From the NCBI GenBank assembly GCA_030832825.1, contig JAURIJ010000007.1, forward strand, positions 1 through 64,000: a DNA stretch of 64,000 nt, read 5' to 3'. The notes under the pieces were generated by a model. The model saw nothing but the letters and a program-made list of their open reading frames with translations. It searched no databases and was not told where the DNA came from. Shown here piece after piece: positions 43,113 through 54,941 of this stretch (position 1 is the first letter of the stretch; each line of letters begins with the position of its first letter). This DNA comes from Gammaproteobacteria bacterium. GTDB lineage: Bacteria > Pseudomonadota > Gammaproteobacteria > Pseudomonadales > Pseudohongiellaceae. The translations under genes were made by a program, and so were the position numbers.

Positions 43113-44054
43113 TCAGTGGGGGACACTCTGGGTGGTGCGGGCAGCCAGCACCTGCAACAGCAACTGGCCGAAATCAAGTCCACTCGCTGCCGCAGCCATG
43201 GGCACCAGACTGTGGTCCGTCATGCCCGGTACCGTGTTCACTTCAAGCAGCCAGAACTGACCTTGCACATCGCGCATCACGTCGACCCTCCCCCAGCCTT
43301 CGCAGCCCAGCGCATTGAATGCCTCCAGACACAGTGTCTGCAGCGCGGCGGTGTCCTCCGCATTCAGCGGCGCAGGGCAAAGGTACTGCGTGTCGCTGGC
43401 AATGTACTTGGCGTCATAGTCATAGAATGTGTGTGTGGTCCGCAGTTCGATGGCGGGCAGCACCTCACCATCCAGCACGGCCACGGTGTATTCGGAGCCT
43501 TTGATGTAGCGCTCTGCCATGACCTCGGAATCGAACGCGGCGGCGCGCTGCCAGGCCTCCTGCAGTTCCTGCGCCGTATCGACGATCGACATGCCGATAC
43601 TCGACCCTTCGCGCACGGGCTTCACCACTGCTCGACCCAGGGCGGCGATCACGCTAGCCCAGTCGGATGTGGCCGACAGCATTCGGAAGTCGGGCGTGCT
43701 CAGGCCGAGTCGCTGCCACAGGTACTTGGTGCGCACCTTGTCCATGGCGAGCGCCGAGGCCAGCACGCCACTGCCCGTGCAGGGAATGCCCATGAAGGCG
43801 AGCAGCCCCTGCAACTGGCCGTCTTCGCCACCACGTCCGTGCAGTACGTTGAACACCCGGTCAATCTGCAGGTGCTGCAACTGCCCGAGCAGATCGTCGG
43901 CGGCGTCGATGCCCACTGCATCCACGCCCAATTCCAGCAAGGCAGCCAGCACGGCGCGCCCGCTCTTCAGGGACACCTCACGCTCAGCGGCGGTGCCTCC
44001 CATGATCACGCCCACGCGTCCCAGTTCCTGCATTGACTCTGTCTCTCTGCTCAT
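43113..44054 (-). CDS. ddl: D-alanine--D-alanine ligase
   Basis: 'VGVIMGGTAAEREVSLKSGRAVLAALLELG', 'VFNVLHGRGGEDGQLQGLL', 'LEVNTVPGMTDHSLVP'. Confidence 0.97.
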   Translation of the reverse strand: MSRETESMQELGRVGVIMGGTAAEREVSLKSGRAVLAALLELGVDAVGIDAADDLLGQLQHLQIDRVFNVLHGRGGEDGQLQGLLAFMGIPCTGSGVLASALAMDKVRTKYLWQRLGLSTPDFRMLSATSDWASVIAALGRAVVKPVREGSSIGMSIVDTAQELQEAWQRAAAFDSEVMAERYIKGSEYTVAVLDGEVLPAIELRTTHTFYDYDAKYIASDTQYLCPAPLNAEDTAALQTLCLEAFNALGCEGWGRVDVMRDVQGQFWLLEVNTVPGMTDHSLVPMAAAASGLDFGQLLLQVLAARTTQSVPH

Positions 44055-44084
44055 CTTCTTTCCGTTCACACTCTTGTCAGTGAC

Positions 44085-45524
44085 TCACGCCAGGATCAGA
44101 CCCTGCTGACTCAGTTGCTTGGCCAGCAGGCCCACGCTGCCGGCGCCCTGGGTGATGACGATGTCGCCATCACGCAGCACCTCGGTCAGCACCTTGCGCA
44201 CATCGTCATCGTCCTGCACGTAGACGGGATCAATCCTGCCGCGGACGCGAATGCTGCGGCACAGGCTGCGGGAGTCGGCGCCCGGAATGGCATCCTCACC
44301 GGCGGAATACACTTCGAGCATCAGCAGCACATCCACGTTGGAAAGCACCTTCACGAAGTCCTCGTAGAGGTCCTTGGTGCGGGTGTAACGATGCGGCTGA
44401 TAGATCATCACGAGGCGCGCCTCGGGCCAGCCATCACGCAATGCCGCAATGGTGGCGGCGACTTCACGCGGGTGATGACCGTAATCGTCGAGCAACATGG
44501 CCGTGCCGCCACGCACGGGGAAATACCCCTGGATGTCGAAGCGACGCCCGACACCCTGGAACTTGCTCAGGCCGGCGCAGATATGTTCGTCGCTGATGCC
44601 TTCATCGCTGGCGATGGCGACGGCGGCGGCGGCATTCAACGCGTTGTGGCGACCGGGAATGCTGAGATTCACCTTGAGTGCGCCCTCGCGTTCCGGCCGT
44701 GCGATCTCGAACTGGGTGAACTGGCGCTGCTGCGAGAGATTGAAGATGCGATAGTCGGCGCGTTCGGAGAAACCATAGGTGAGTGTGGGTCGAGAGATCT
44801 GTGGCAGTATCTCCTCCACCACCGGATCGTCGACGCACAGAACGGCGAGTCCGTAGAACGGCAGATTGTGCAGGAACTCCACGAAATATTTCTTCAGCTT
44901 GTTGAAGTCGCCGTCGTAGGTGCTCATGTGGTCGGCGTCGATATTGGTCACGGCCGTCACCATGGGTTGCAGATGCAGAAAAGAGGCATCGCTCTCGTCC
45001 GCTTCCGCCACCAGGTAACGGCTCTCTCCCAGCCGCGCATTGGCGCCGGCACTGTTGAGCAGACCGCCGATCACGAAGGTCGGATCGAGCCCGGCTTCCG
45101 CGAAGATTGACGCCACCAGACTGGTGGTGGTGGTCTTGCCGTGGGTGCCGGCAATGGCGATGCCATGACGATAACGCATCAGTTCGGCCAGCATCTCGGC
45201 GCGGGCAATGATGGGACGCCCGGCCGCGCGCGCGGCGCTGAGTTCCGGATTGGCAGGATTGACGGCGCTGGAATAGACCACCACATCGGCAGTGGCCACG
45301 TTCTCGGCACGATGACCGATGTACACCGTCGCCCCCAGACCTTCGAGTCGAGCAGTGACACCCGACGCCTTCAGGTCGGAGCCGGTGATGCGATACCCCT
45401 GATTCAGCAGCACCTCGGCGATGCCGCACATGCCGGCACCACCGATGCCAACGAAATGAATGGTCTTGATGCGGCGCATTTCCGGCACACTGTGCTGACG
45501 CGGCATTGGTGTCATGAACTTCAT
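44085..45524 (-). CDS. murC: UDP-N-acetylmuramate--L-alanine ligase
   Basis: '[30 protein letters not shown]', '[34 protein letters not shown]'. Confidence 0.98.
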   Translation of the reverse strand: MKFMTPMPRQHSVPEMRRIKTIHFVGIGGAGMCGIAEVLLNQGYRITGSDLKASGVTARLEGLGATVYIGHRAENVATADVVVYSSAVNPANPELSAARAAGRPIIARAEMLAELMRYRHGIAIAGTHGKTTTTSLVASIFAEAGLDPTFVIGGLLNSAGANARLGESRYLVAEADESDASFLHLQPMVTAVTNIDADHMSTYDGDFNKLKKYFVEFLHNLPFYGLAVLCVDDPVVEEILPQISRPTLTYGFSERADYRIFNLSQQRQFTQFEIARPEREGALKVNLSIPGRHNALNAAAAVAIASDEGISDEHICAGLSKFQGVGRRFDIQGYFPVRGGTAMLLDDYGHHPREVAATIAALRDGWPEARLVMIYQPHRYTRTKDLYEDFVKVLSNVDVLLMLEVYSAGEDAIPGADSRSLCRSIRVRGRIDPVYVQDDDDVRKVLTEVLRDGDIVITQGAGSVGLLAKQLSQQGLILA

Positions 45525-46651
45525 GGTGATGGCGCCCCACAGGCCTTGATGCATTGTTCGGTCACCAGATCGCAGGCTTCGGGGCGTGCCAGTGCACGGG
45601 CGCCGATTGCCATCGCCAGCAGGCTGGCGCGATCTCGGGAAAATTTGTCGAGCAGGCCGGCCAGATCCTGCGCGTTCAGATCACGCTGCTGAATCAGGAC
45701 GGCCGCACCCGCATTGCTGAGCCACTGCGCGTTGTGCGTCTGGTGGTCATCCACGGCATGCGGGAATGGAATGAAGATCGCGGGCTTGCCCGCGGCGGCA
45801 ATCTCGCACACCGTGGTGGCACCCGCGCGACAGATCACCAGATCGGCCCAGTCATAGGCGGCCGCCATGTCGTCGATGAACGGCAGCACCTGGCAGGCAT
45901 CGCCCAGTGTCAGCCCGGCCTGCGCATAAGCCTCGCGCGCCTGCTCGAGATTGTTGCGGCCCACTTGGTGGCGCAGCAGCGGGCGTTGCTCGGCCGCGAG
46001 CAATTGCAGCGCCTGCGGCAACAGGCGATTGATGGCCACCGCGCCAAGACTGCCGCCCAGCACCAGAACGCGCAGGCGATCATCGGCAACAGGGACCCGC
46101 TCCTGCGGCAGGGGCAGTGCACGAATCTCGGCACGTACCGGATTGCCCGTGCTGATGGCGCCGGTCTGCGGTGCGAAGGTGCCGGGGAATGCCTCCATCA
46201 CCCGCGTGGCGATGCGCGCCAGCACACGATTGCTGAATCCGGCAATGGCATTCTGCTCGTGAATCAGCAGCGGCTTGCCGGCGAGTCGCGCCGCCACTCC
46301 GCCCGGCCCGGTGACATAGCCGCCCATGCCCAGCACACAGCACGGCTGCACACGGCGCAGCACCAGCAGCGATTGCAGCAGGGCGCGCCCCAGCATGAAG
46401 GGGGCAGTGAGCACACTCAACCGGCTCTTGCCACGCAGACCGCGCGCATGAATGCGATGCAGGACGATGTCGGTGTTGCGCAGCACCTCGACCTCAAGGC
46501 CCGTTGGCGTGCCGAGCCACTCCGTGCGATAACCCTGGCTCTGCAGATTGCGCGCGATGCTCAAGGCAGGAAAGATGTGACCACCGGTACCGGCCGCCAT
46601 GATGAGCACCGTGCCCTTGGTCGCACCGGCTGCGAAAGAAGCGGAGCTCAT
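45521..46651 (-). CDS. murG: Lipid II glycosyltransferase MurG
   Basis: '[37 protein letters not shown]', '[40 protein letters not shown]'. Confidence 0.98.
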   Translation of the reverse strand: MSSASFAAGATKGTVLIMAAGTGGHIFPALSIARNLQSQGYRTEWLGTPTGLEVEVLRNTDIVLHRIHARGLRGKSRLSVLTAPFMLGRALLQSLLVLRRVQPCCVLGMGGYVTGPGGVAARLAGKPLLIHEQNAIAGFSNRVLARIATRVMEAFPGTFAPQTGAISTGNPVRAEIRALPLPQERVPVADDRLRVLVLGGSLGAVAINRLLPQALQLLAAEQRPLLRHQVGRNNLEQAREAYAQAGLTLGDACQVLPFIDDMAAAYDWADLVICRAGATTVCEIAAAGKPAIFIPFPHAVDDHQTHNAQWLSNAGAAVLIQQRDLNAQDLAGLLDKFSRDRASLLAMAIGARALARPEACDLVTEQCIKACGAPSP

Positions 46652-47829
46652 CGCGTGCCTCGCTTCGCCATCGGCGCCGTTGACTGGGTCAGCTCATACT
46701 GAATGCGCACGAGAATCGCGACCATGAAGCAGCTCACCAGCAGACTGTTGCCCCCATAACTGAGGAAGGGCAGCGTCAGCCCCTTGGTGGGCAGCAGACC
46801 GATGTTGACGCCGACGTTGATCAGCGTCTGACAGGCGAACAGCATCGCGATGCCGTAAGCGACGTAGGCTGGGAACAGATCGCCCCGCGCCTCCACGCGC
46901 TTGCCGATCATGAAGGCCTGGGCGATCAGCGCAATGAACAGGCCGATCACCACACTCACACCAATCAGTCCGAATTCCTCGGCCACAATCGCCAGCACGA
47001 AATCGGTATGCGCTTCCGGCAGGAAATAGAGTTTCTGGATGCTGTTGCCAAGCCCTTCACCGAACCAGCCACCGCGACCGAAGGCGATCAGCGCCTGGGT
47101 CAGTTGATAGCCCTCGCCGTAGACATACTCTTCCGCCCAGGGATTCATGAAGGACTCGAAGCGATCCAGTACGTACGGCTTCATGATCGCGAGGGCGGCC
47201 ACGGCCCCGAGACACAGCGCCAGCACCAGCGCAAAGCGGTGCAACCTGGCCCCTGCGAGAAAGATCATGCTGAAGCTGGTGCCGATCATGATCACCATGG
47301 CGCCATGATCGGGCTCGAAATGCAGCAGCACGATGGCGGCCGCCAGCAGGGCCATCGGCTTGAGGAACCCCGTCCAGGAGCCGATCACTTCCTCGCGGCG
47401 CCGTTCCAGATAGGCGGCGAAGTAGAACACCATGAAGAGCTTGGCCATCTCCGAAGGCTGCAGATTGTAGAAGCCGAGATTGATCCAGCGGGAACTGCCA
47501 TTGACCTCGTGCCCGATGCCAGGCACCAGCACCAGCCCGAGCAGGACGTAGGACGCCACCAGCAGCAGCGGCGAGATGCCGTACCAGAAGCGCACCGGCA
47601 CCAGCAGTGTGCCCAGACCGATGGCGATGGCGAGCACGGTGAAGAACACCTGGCGCTTCAGGAAAAAGAAAGGATCCCCGTAGAGACCATTGGCAATCTC
47701 CACCGACGCCGAAGTCATCATCAGCAGGCCGATGCTCATCAGGAGCAAGGTGACCACCACGAGCACATTCAGCTGATGCCGTGCCACCACCGGGCGGAAG
47801 ATTGCTGGAGTCGCCGCATGCGTGTTCAT
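46648..47829 (-). CDS. ftsW: SEDS glycosyltransferase FtsW
   Basis: 'PGIGHEVNGSSRWINLGFYNLQPSEMAKLFMVFYFAAYL', 'LPTKGLTLPFLSYGGNSLLV'. Confidence 0.97.
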   Translation of the reverse strand: MNTHAATPAIFRPVVARHQLNVLVVVTLLLMSIGLLMMTSASVEIANGLYGDPFFFLKRQVFFTVLAIAIGLGTLLVPVRFWYGISPLLLVASYVLLGLVLVPGIGHEVNGSSRWINLGFYNLQPSEMAKLFMVFYFAAYLERRREEVIGSWTGFLKPMALLAAAIVLLHFEPDHGAMVIMIGTSFSMIFLAGARLHRFALVLALCLGAVAALAIMKPYVLDRFESFMNPWAEEYVYGEGYQLTQALIAFGRGGWFGEGLGNSIQKLYFLPEAHTDFVLAIVAEEFGLIGVSVVIGLFIALIAQAFMIGKRVEARGDLFPAYVAYGIAMLFACQTLINVGVNIGLLPTKGLTLPFLSYGGNSLLVSCFMVAILVRIQYELTQSTAPMAKRGTR

Positions 47830-49178
47830 GCCAGCTCCTCCACGACCTGAGTGAAGACTCTGCCGCGATGCGCAAAATCGGTGAACATGTCGAGACTCGC
47901 ACAGGCGGGCGAGAGCAGCACGGTGTCGCCCGCCTGCGCCTGCTTTGCCGCGATCTGCACCGCCGCTTCCATGCTGCCGGCGAACACCACCTGCACACTG
48001 TGTCGAATCACCTCGGCAATGCGTGCGGCATCGCGGCCAATCAGGACAGCCAGTCGCACGAAGCGTGACAGTGCAGGCAGCATGGGCGCGAAGTCCGCTT
48101 CCTTGTCGATGCCTCCCGCGATCAGCACGAGCCTGCCGCTGCACAGCTCGCCCAGACTTTCGATGGCGACCAGCGATGCACCGACATTGGTGCCCTTGGA
48201 ATCATTGTAGTAATTCACGCCGTGCAGCTCGCGCACCCACTGACAACGATGCGGCAGGCCGGCGAAATGTCGCAGGGCCTCAAGCATTGCAGGCAGCGGC
48301 AGTCCGGCCGCCTCGCCCATGGCCAGGGCAGCCAGCGCATTGGCGACATTGTGGCGGCCGGCGATCTTCATCTCGTGCACGCCCAGCAAGGCCTCGTCGC
48401 CACGGGCAAGCCAGGGTCGGCCGTCACGCAGCAACACGCCCCAGGCATTGGCCTGCGGTGCATCGAGTCCGAACGTGTGTCGCTCCTTGACGGGGTGCTG
48501 CGGCACGCTGGCCGGCTCGTCGCGATTGACAATCGCGTGTTCGCAACCGAGGAAGATGCGCTGCTTCGCGGCACTGTAGTCCTGCATGCTGGCGTAGCGA
48601 TCCATGTGATCGTCACTGAGATTGAGAATGCAGGCGGCCTTCGCACCCAGATGAGCAGTGGTCTCGAGTTGGAAACTGGACAGCTCCAGCACATACAGTT
48701 CGTGTGACCCGGCAAGCAGCAAGTCCAGCGCGGGAGCCGCCTCGGCACCGTCGAGATTGCCGCCGATGCCGACCTTGCGCCCTGCCGCACGCGCCATGGC
48801 TCCCAGCAGCGAGACCACCGTGCTCTTGCCGTTGGAGCCAGTCACGGCCAGCAAGGGCGCAGTGACGGCACGGCTGAACAGGTCGATGTCACCGGTGATG
48901 GCGACACCGGCGCCGATGGCCGCGCGAATGGCAGGCGTCTCCAGACTCACGCCCGGGCTGACAATCAACTCCTCTGCCTGCTGCAGTCGCTGTGCCGGGA
49001 ACTCGCCCAGCACCAGTTCCGCGGCAGGAAATTCACGACGAAAATCGGCGAGGCCGGGCGGGTTGAGCCGGCTGTCCACCACGGCGAAATCCATGTCGAG
49101 AGAGTGCAGATAGCGCGCGACGGACAAACCAGTCTTGCCCAGTCCCACGATGATTCTTCTGCTGCCTTGGTGATTCAC
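47826..49178 (-). CDS. murD: UDP-N-acetylmuramoyl-L-alanine--D-glutamate ligase
   Basis: 'IIVGLGKTGLSVARYL', 'LLAVTGSNGKSTVVSLLGAM', 'YYNDSKGTNVGASLVAIESL'. Confidence 0.98.
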   Translation of the reverse strand: MNHQGSRRIIVGLGKTGLSVARYLHSLDMDFAVVDSRLNPPGLADFRREFPAAELVLGEFPAQRLQQAEELIVSPGVSLETPAIRAAIGAGVAITGDIDLFSRAVTAPLLAVTGSNGKSTVVSLLGAMARAAGRKVGIGGNLDGAEAAPALDLLLAGSHELYVLELSSFQLETTAHLGAKAACILNLSDDHMDRYASMQDYSAAKQRIFLGCEHAIVNRDEPASVPQHPVKERHTFGLDAPQANAWGVLLRDGRPWLARGDEALLGVHEMKIAGRHNVANALAALAMGEAAGLPLPAMLEALRHFAGLPHRCQWVRELHGVNYYNDSKGTNVGASLVAIESLGELCSGRLVLIAGGIDKEADFAPMLPALSRFVRLAVLIGRDAARIAEVIRHSVQVVFAGSMEAAVQIAAKQAQAGDTVLLSPACASLDMFTDFAHRGRVFTQVVEELA

Positions 49179-49203
49179 GATGCTCTGTTCGCCTGTTCCG
49201 GGT

Positions 49204-50286
49204 TCAACGCAGTTTCAGGGTGGCCAGCCCGAAGAGGACGAGCATCACGGTGATGATCCAGAAGCGGACGATCACACGTGGCTCGGGCCAGCCTTTCAAC
49301 TCAAAATGGTGGTGCAGCGGTGCCATGCGGAAGATGCGCTTGCCGGTCAGCTTGAACGAACCGACCTGCAGGATCACCGACACCGTTTCCATCACGAACA
49401 CACCGCCCATGATGAAGAGCACGATCTCGTGGCGTGCGATCACCGCCACCACACCGAGGGCAGCACCCAGTGCCAGGGCGCCCACATCCCCCATGAAGAC
49501 CTGGGCGGGATAGGTGTTGAACCAGAGAAAGCCGAGTCCGGCACCGACGAGCGTGCCGCAGAAGATCACCAACTCGCCCGCGCCGGCCACGTAGGGAATG
49601 CGCAGATACTCGGAGAACTCCACGTGTCCGGCGAGATAGGCAATCATGCCCAGCGCGCCGCCCACCATCACGGTCGGCAGAATCGCCAGACCATCCAGAC
49701 CATCCGTCAGGTTGACCGCATTGCTGCTGCCCACAATGACGAAATAGGTGATGAGGACGAACAGGATGCCGGCATTGATCGAGACATCCTTGAAGAAGGG
49801 CACGATGTAATGGGTTTCGGCGGGGCCGATCGCGGTGTAGTACAACAGCAGCGCCGCGCCGAAGCCGGCAACGGACTGCCAGAAATACTTCCAGCGCGCG
49901 GGCAGCCCCTTCGGGTTCTTCTCGAAGACCTTGCGGTAGTCGTCCACCCAGCCGATGGCGCCGAACAGCAAGGTGACCGCGAGCGTGATCCACACATAGT
50001 GATTGTTCAGATCCGACCACAGCAGCGTGCTGCACAGCATGCTGACCAGGATCAGTGCGCCGCCCATGGTGGGCGTGCCAGCCTTGCTGAAGTGACTGGA
50101 AGGACCATCATCCCGCACGACCTGCCCGATCTGCAGACTGTTGAGCCGACGAATCATCCAGGGCCCGATGATCAGCGAGATCATCAGGGCAGTCAGAATG
50201 CTGAATATCCCCCTGACCGTGATGTACTGAATGACAGCGAAGCCGCTGTCGATCTGAGTCAGATAATTGGCAAGCCAGACGAGCAT
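49204..50286 (-). CDS. mraY: Phospho-N-acetylmuramoyl-pentapeptide transferase
   Basis: '[24 protein letters not shown]', '[27 protein letters not shown]', '[25 protein letters not shown]'. Confidence 0.99.
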   Translation of the reverse strand: MLVWLANYLTQIDSGFAVIQYITVRGIFSILTALMISLIIGPWMIRRLNSLQIGQVVRDDGPSSHFSKAGTPTMGGALILVSMLCSTLLWSDLNNHYVWITLAVTLLFGAIGWVDDYRKVFEKNPKGLPARWKYFWQSVAGFGAALLLYYTAIGPAETHYIVPFFKDVSINAGILFVLITYFVIVGSSNAVNLTDGLDGLAILPTVMVGGALGMIAYLAGHVEFSEYLRIPYVAGAGELVIFCGTLVGAGLGFLWFNTYPAQVFMGDVGALALGAALGVVAVIARHEIVLFIMGGVFVMETVSVILQVGSFKLTGKRIFRMAPLHHHFELKGWPEPRVIVRFWIITVMLVLFGLATLKLR

Positions 50287-51647
50287 TATGGGGTGTCTCC
50301 CGCGATGAGTTTCTCTACTGCACGTTCCATCCCGGCACTGCGGGACCCTTTTATTAGCACGCTGCACTGCGCGTCGGTGTTGACCAGGGCATGGGCGATG
50401 AGACTGTCGATGGACGCGAAGTGCAACGCACCCTCCCCGAAGCCGCTGACGGCCAGTCGGCTCAGCGGGCCAGTGGCCCACAAGGTGTCGATACCACAGG
50501 AGCGAGCGTAGTCGCCCACATAGCGATGCCCGCTTTCGGCGTCGCTCCCGAGCTCGCCCATGTCACCCATGATCAGGATGCGGCGGCCGGGAAAACCACG
50601 AAGCACATCAATCGCGGCACGAAAGGACGAGGGACTGGCGTTGTAGGTGTCGTCCACCAGCGCAGCCCCATTGGCCGCCTCGCGCAGACACAGACGACCG
50701 GCGACCGGTCTGACCAGGGCCAGTCCAACGCGCACATCCTCGAGTGTTGCCCCTGCCGCCATGGCAGCGGCACTGGCGGCCAGCGCATTGGCGACGTTGT
50801 GCAGGCCCAGCAGATGCAGCGTGATGCCGCAGTCGCCGGCCGGGGTATGCAGCGTGAACTGCGTGCCTTCACGACCATCGATCAGGATCGCGCTGGCCTG
50901 ATAGTCGGCCGACGTATCATGCAGACTGAAGCACAGTGCACGGCGTTGGCCGGCGCGCGCGCGCCAGACGGCAAAATGCGGGTCATCGGCATTGAGCACG
51001 GCCGTGCCGTCCGCCGGCAGACCATCGATGATCTCGCCCTTGGTCTGCACCACGCCGGCCAGAGAGCCGAAACCTTCCAGATGGGTGGCAGCGGCATTGG
51101 TGAGCACCGCCACGTGCGGCTGTGCCAGCCGCACCGTCCAGGCGATTTCGCCCAGACCACTCGCCCCCAGTTCGATGACCGCGCATTCATGCGTCTCATC
51201 CAGTTCGAGCAGGGTCAGCGGCACACCGATGTGATTGTTGAAATTGCCGCGCGTCACCAGCGTTCTGTGCGACACACTCAGAATCCGGCCGATCATTTCC
51301 TTCACGCTGGTCTTGCCCTGGCTTCCGGTGATGGCGACGACTCGAGCGGAGGAACGCTGGCGGTTGAGCAGCGCCAGTTCCGCGAGCGCAGCCGTGGTAT
51401 CGGCCACCAGCAGGCAGGGTGAGCGAACGGCCTGCGGCGAGCTGACGATGGCAGCGCCAGCCCCGTTCTCGAAGGCCTGATCGACAAAGTCATTGCCATC
51501 GAAACTTGCGCCACGCAGGGCGATGTAAAGATCGCCGGGGCGCAGCGTGCGCGTGTCGGTACTGACGCGAGAGAAGTTCACATCGACGCCATGCCGCGTG
51601 GCGGGAACCACGGCCTGCAAGGCGCCAAGTGAGAGTGTGCCGATCAT
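50286..51647 (-). CDS. murF: UDP-MurNAc-tripeptide--D-Ala-D-Ala ligase
   Basis: '[22 protein letters not shown]', '[34 protein letters not shown]', '[17 protein letters not shown]'. Confidence 0.97.
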   Translation of the reverse strand: MIGTLSLGALQAVVPATRHGVDVNFSRVSTDTRTLRPGDLYIALRGASFDGNDFVDQAFENGAGAAIVSSPQAVRSPCLLVADTTAALAELALLNRQRSSARVVAITGSQGKTSVKEMIGRILSVSHRTLVTRGNFNNHIGVPLTLLELDETHECAVIELGASGLGEIAWTVRLAQPHVAVLTNAAATHLEGFGSLAGVVQTKGEIIDGLPADGTAVLNADDPHFAVWRARAGQRRALCFSLHDTSADYQASAILIDGREGTQFTLHTPAGDCGITLHLLGLHNVANALAASAAAMAAGATLEDVRVGLALVRPVAGRLCLREAANGAALVDDTYNASPSSFRAAIDVLRGFPGRRILIMGDMGELGSDAESGHRYVGDYARSCGIDTLWATGPLSRLAVSGFGEGALHFASIDSLIAHALVNTDAQCSVLIKGSRSAGMERAVEKLIAGDTP

Positions 51648-53188
51648 CGTGCAACCCCTGCAGCGCTGCGCAGCTGCAAGGCCGCCCTGGCCTGGGCGAC
51701 ATCGCTGAACATCAACTTCTGGCCCTTGATGTCCTGATAGGTTTCGTGACCCTTGCCAGCGATCATGACCACGTCGCCCGGCGCCGCACGGGCCACTGCG
51801 AGAGCAATCGCACGTGCGCGGTCGCGCTCAACGATCAGCTTGCCGGTATCTGTGACACCGAGCACGATCTGCCGCACGATGGCATCGGCATCCTCCAGGC
51901 GCGGATTGTCGTCCGTCACCACGAGCATGTCGGCATGGCGTTCGGCGATCTCGGCCATGAGCGGTCGCTTGCCCTGATCACGATTGCCACCACAGCCGAA
52001 GACGCACCAGATGCGGCCATGAAAGTGCTCGCGCAGTGCCTGCAGGGACACCTGCAGCGCATCGGGTGTGTGCGCATAGTCCACCACCGCCGTGATGTCG
52101 GCAGGCTGCGCCACGATCTGCATGCGGCCGGAGACAGGCTGCAACTGGGCGATGCGCTCCAGCAGCGCCGACAGCGAAAAATGCGGACGCACGGATTCGG
52201 TCGCGATCAGCGTGGCGAGAACGGCCAGCACATTGCTGAAGTTGAAGCGCCCGAGCAGTGATCCGGCAATTTCACCTTCACCGAACGGCGTGCGCACCCG
52301 TGCACGGTAACCGCGGGGTGTCAGCTGCAGGCTCAGGGCATGAATGTCGGCATGGGAATTGGCCACACTGAAGGTGTAGCTGCGCACCGAGGGCGACAGC
52401 GTATTGAGAATCCGGCAGGCGTAGGGATCATCCATGTTGACCACCGCGCTGCTGAGCCCGGCCATCATGAAGAGACGACGCTTGGTTTCCGCGTAATCCT
52501 CCATGCTGCCGTGGTAATCCAGATGATCGCGGGTCAGATTGGTGAAGACGGCCACATCGAAGCGCACGCCACTCACGCGATGCTGATGCAGCCCCTGGGA
52601 AGACACTTCCATCGCCACGCTGTCGGCGCCGCGCGAACGCAGATCGGCCAGTGCCGCCTGCAGGAAGACAGGGTCGGGAGTCGTGTGCGTGGACTCTTCG
52701 AGCGCCGGCAAAAAACCGTTCCCGAGAGTCCCGATCACGCCGCAGGAGCGCCCCATGCCCCCGAGCACCTGCGCGATGAACTGGGTGCAGCTGGTCTTGC
52801 CGTTGGTGCCGGTGACGCCGATCATCGTCATGGCCGCGCTGGGTTCGTCGAAGAAGCGGCCGGCAATCGCGCTGACACGGGCAGCCAGATCGTCCACGCA
52901 CAGCACTGGCACACCACGGCGCAGACTCACGCCCTGCCAGCGGGCGTCGGCCTGAGCAAGAATGGCGGCCGCCCCTTTGTCGATGGCGGCATCGACGAAA
53001 TCCCGCCCGTCATGATTGCGACCGAAGCAGGCGAAGAAGAGGTCACCTGGCGCCACTGTGCGACTGTCGAGTGTCACGCCACTGACGCGCACATCGCACT
53101 CTGGCGGCAGTCCCGCCGGCAGCGTCACGAGACCACTGAGCAATTGTTCAAGACTGGTTGTGTACACAATCTTTTCCGCTGTGTTCAT
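51644..53188 (-). CDS. murE: UDP-MurNAc-L-Ala-D-Glu--mDAP ligase
   Basis: 'MIGVTGTNGKTSCTQFIAQVLGGMG', 'VAMEVSSQGLHQHRVSGVRFDVAVFTNLTRDHLDYHGSMEDY', 'TDDNPRLEDADAI' (DNPR, mDAP type). Confidence 0.97.
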   Translation of the reverse strand: MNTAEKIVYTTSLEQLLSGLVTLPAGLPPECDVRVSGVTLDSRTVAPGDLFFACFGRNHDGRDFVDAAIDKGAAAILAQADARWQGVSLRRGVPVLCVDDLAARVSAIAGRFFDEPSAAMTMIGVTGTNGKTSCTQFIAQVLGGMGRSCGVIGTLGNGFLPALEESTHTTPDPVFLQAALADLRSRGADSVAMEVSSQGLHQHRVSGVRFDVAVFTNLTRDHLDYHGSMEDYAETKRRLFMMAGLSSAVVNMDDPYACRILNTLSPSVRSYTFSVANSHADIHALSLQLTPRGYRARVRTPFGEGEIAGSLLGRFNFSNVLAVLATLIATESVRPHFSLSALLERIAQLQPVSGRMQIVAQPADITAVVDYAHTPDALQVSLQALREHFHGRIWCVFGCGGNRDQGKRPLMAEIAERHADMLVVTDDNPRLEDADAIVRQIVLGVTDTGKLIVERDRARAIALAVARAAPGDVVMIAGKGHETYQDIKGQKLMFSDVAQARAALQLRSAAGVAR

Positions 53189-53201
53189 CGTCAGGCATCC
53201 G

Positions 53202-54941
53202 TCACAGGGCGCTCAGGGTCATGATTTCTGCGTTTTCCATGTCATCGGGCGGCACATTCATGATGCGCATGGCGCCGGCAACAATGCGCGAGAACAGGGG
53301 CGCAGCCACCTGACTGCCATAGTGCTCGCTGCCGCCCGGCTCGTTCATGATGATGACGACGACGATGCGTGGATCATTGGCCGGGGCATAGCCTGCAAAC
53401 AGCGAGTTGTAGGCATTCTTCTCGTAACCGGAGGCCCCCACGATGTGTGCGGTGCCCGTCTTGCCGGCCACGGTGTAGAGCGGCACGTTCGCCGCTGTAG
53501 CGCCGCCGCCGCGCTCCTTGTCCACCACCGTTTCCAGGGCATTCATGACGGCATGAGCCACAGTCTCGCTGATCACCTGTTCGCGGGGCTGGGACGCCAG
53601 CGTCGCGTCGTCAAGCTTGAGCAGAGACACCGGCTTGCGCACACCGCCGTCGGCCAGCGTGGAGTAGGCGCTGGCGATCTGCAGTGCGGATGCGGAGAGG
53701 CCGTAACCATAGGACAAGGTCGCGGTTTCGATGTCCGACCAGCGGCGATGCGCCGGCAGGACACCACTGCGCTCGCCGGGGAATCCGGTGCCGGTTTCCA
53801 CACCGAAGCCCACGCGCGCGAGCACGTCGCGCAGCGCATCCGGGCCGATGGACAAGGCCAGCAGGCTGGCGCCCACATTGCTGGACTTGGTGATGATGCC
53901 CTCGACGGTGAGGACACCATGATTGATGTCTCGCGTGGTGGCGTCGGTCACCCAGTCGCGTCCGACGCGGATGCGGCCAGGACTCGTGTCAACCAGCGTC
54001 TCCGGGGTGTAACGCCCGGACTCAAGCGCAGCCGCCACAGTGAAGGCCTTGATCGTGGACCCCGGCTCCACCAGATCGGTCACCGCACGATTGCGCAGGG
54101 CACTGAAGTCCGTGATGGCGCCGCGGTTGTTGGGGTTGTAGGACGGTTGGTTCACCATTGCCAGGACTTCTCCGGTCTTGATGTCCATCACCACCACCGA
54201 CGCAGAGCGCGCGCCGCGCAGCAGGTACTCCGACTTGAGCTCCTTGTAGGCGTGATTCTGGATGCGGAAGTCGATGCTCAGCGCCATGTCCTTGCCGGCC
54301 TGCGCGGGCTGCAGCGTGTCGAGCTCGCGGATGATGCGTCCGCGACGATCCTTCATGACCTGCTGACGACCGGGAATGCCCTGCAGCCAGTTGTCGAAGG
54401 CCAGCTCCATGCCTTCCTGCCCTGCGTCATCGACATTGGTGAAGCCCACCAGATGAGCGGCAATCTCGCCCTGGGGGTAGTAGCGCTGATACTCGGTCCG
54501 CGCGTAGACACCTGCGATCTTCATGTCGAGAATGCGATCGGCTTCCGCCGGCGGAATGCGTCGCTTGACGTAGAGAAATTCCTTCTCGGCATTGGCGGCA
54601 ATGCTGGAGGCCAGTTGCTGAGAATCCAGCTCCAGCGCGAACGCCAGCACTTCGATGTCACGCAATTCCTGGGAGAGTTCGCGCGGATTCACCCAGATGG
54701 ATTTCACCGGCGTGCTGACCGCCAGCGGCTCACCGTTGCGATCCATGATGATGCCGCGATTGGCGGACAGCGGCTCGACACGCACGGTGCGAGCATCACC
54801 CTGCCCCTGCAGGAAGTCCTGCTGCAGCACATGCAGGTTGGCGAGCTTCCAGATCACGGCCATGACGCAAAGCACGAGCGCCGCGAGAATCAGGTAGAGG
54901 CGCCAGGTCAGCGGTTTTTGTTGGGCTTCGTCTCTAGTCAT
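53202..54941 (-). CDS. ftsI: Penicillin-binding protein 3 (septal transpeptidase)
   Basis: 'VEPGSTIKAFTVAAALE' (SxxK), 'KSSNVGAS' (SxN), 'VAGKTGTAHIVG' (KTG). Confidence 0.98.
   Translation of the reverse strand: MTRDEAQQKPLTWRLYLILAALVLCVMAVIWKLANLHVLQQDFLQGQGDARTVRVEPLSANRGIIMDRNGEPLAVSTPVKSIWVNPRELSQELRDIEVLAFALELDSQQLASSIAANAEKEFLYVKRRIPPAEADRILDMKIAGVYARTEYQRYYPQGEIAAHLVGFTNVDDAGQEGMELAFDNWLQGIPGRQQVMKDRRGRIIRELDTLQPAQAGKDMALSIDFRIQNHAYKELKSEYLLRGARSASVVVMDIKTGEVLAMVNQPSYNPNNRGAITDFSALRNRAVTDLVEPGSTIKAFTVAAALESGRYTPETLVDTSPGRIRVGRDWVTDATTRDINHGVLTVEGIITKSSNVGASLLALSIGPDALRDVLARVGFGVETGTGFPGERSGVLPAHRRWSDIETATLSYGYGLSASALQIASAYSTLADGGVRKPVSLLKLDDATLASQPREQVISETVAHAVMNALETVVDKERGGGATAANVPLYTVAGKTGTAHIVGASGYEKNAYNSLFAGYAPANDPRIVVVIIMNEPGGSEHYGSQVAAPLFSRIVAGAMRIMNVPPDDMENAEIMTLSAL

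Noticed and set aside
53159-53170. TTGTGTACACAA palindrome
   Set aside because: Short, inside the murE coding start, and its spacing differs from the aceE-upstream TGTA-N7-TACA sites; likely coincidental.
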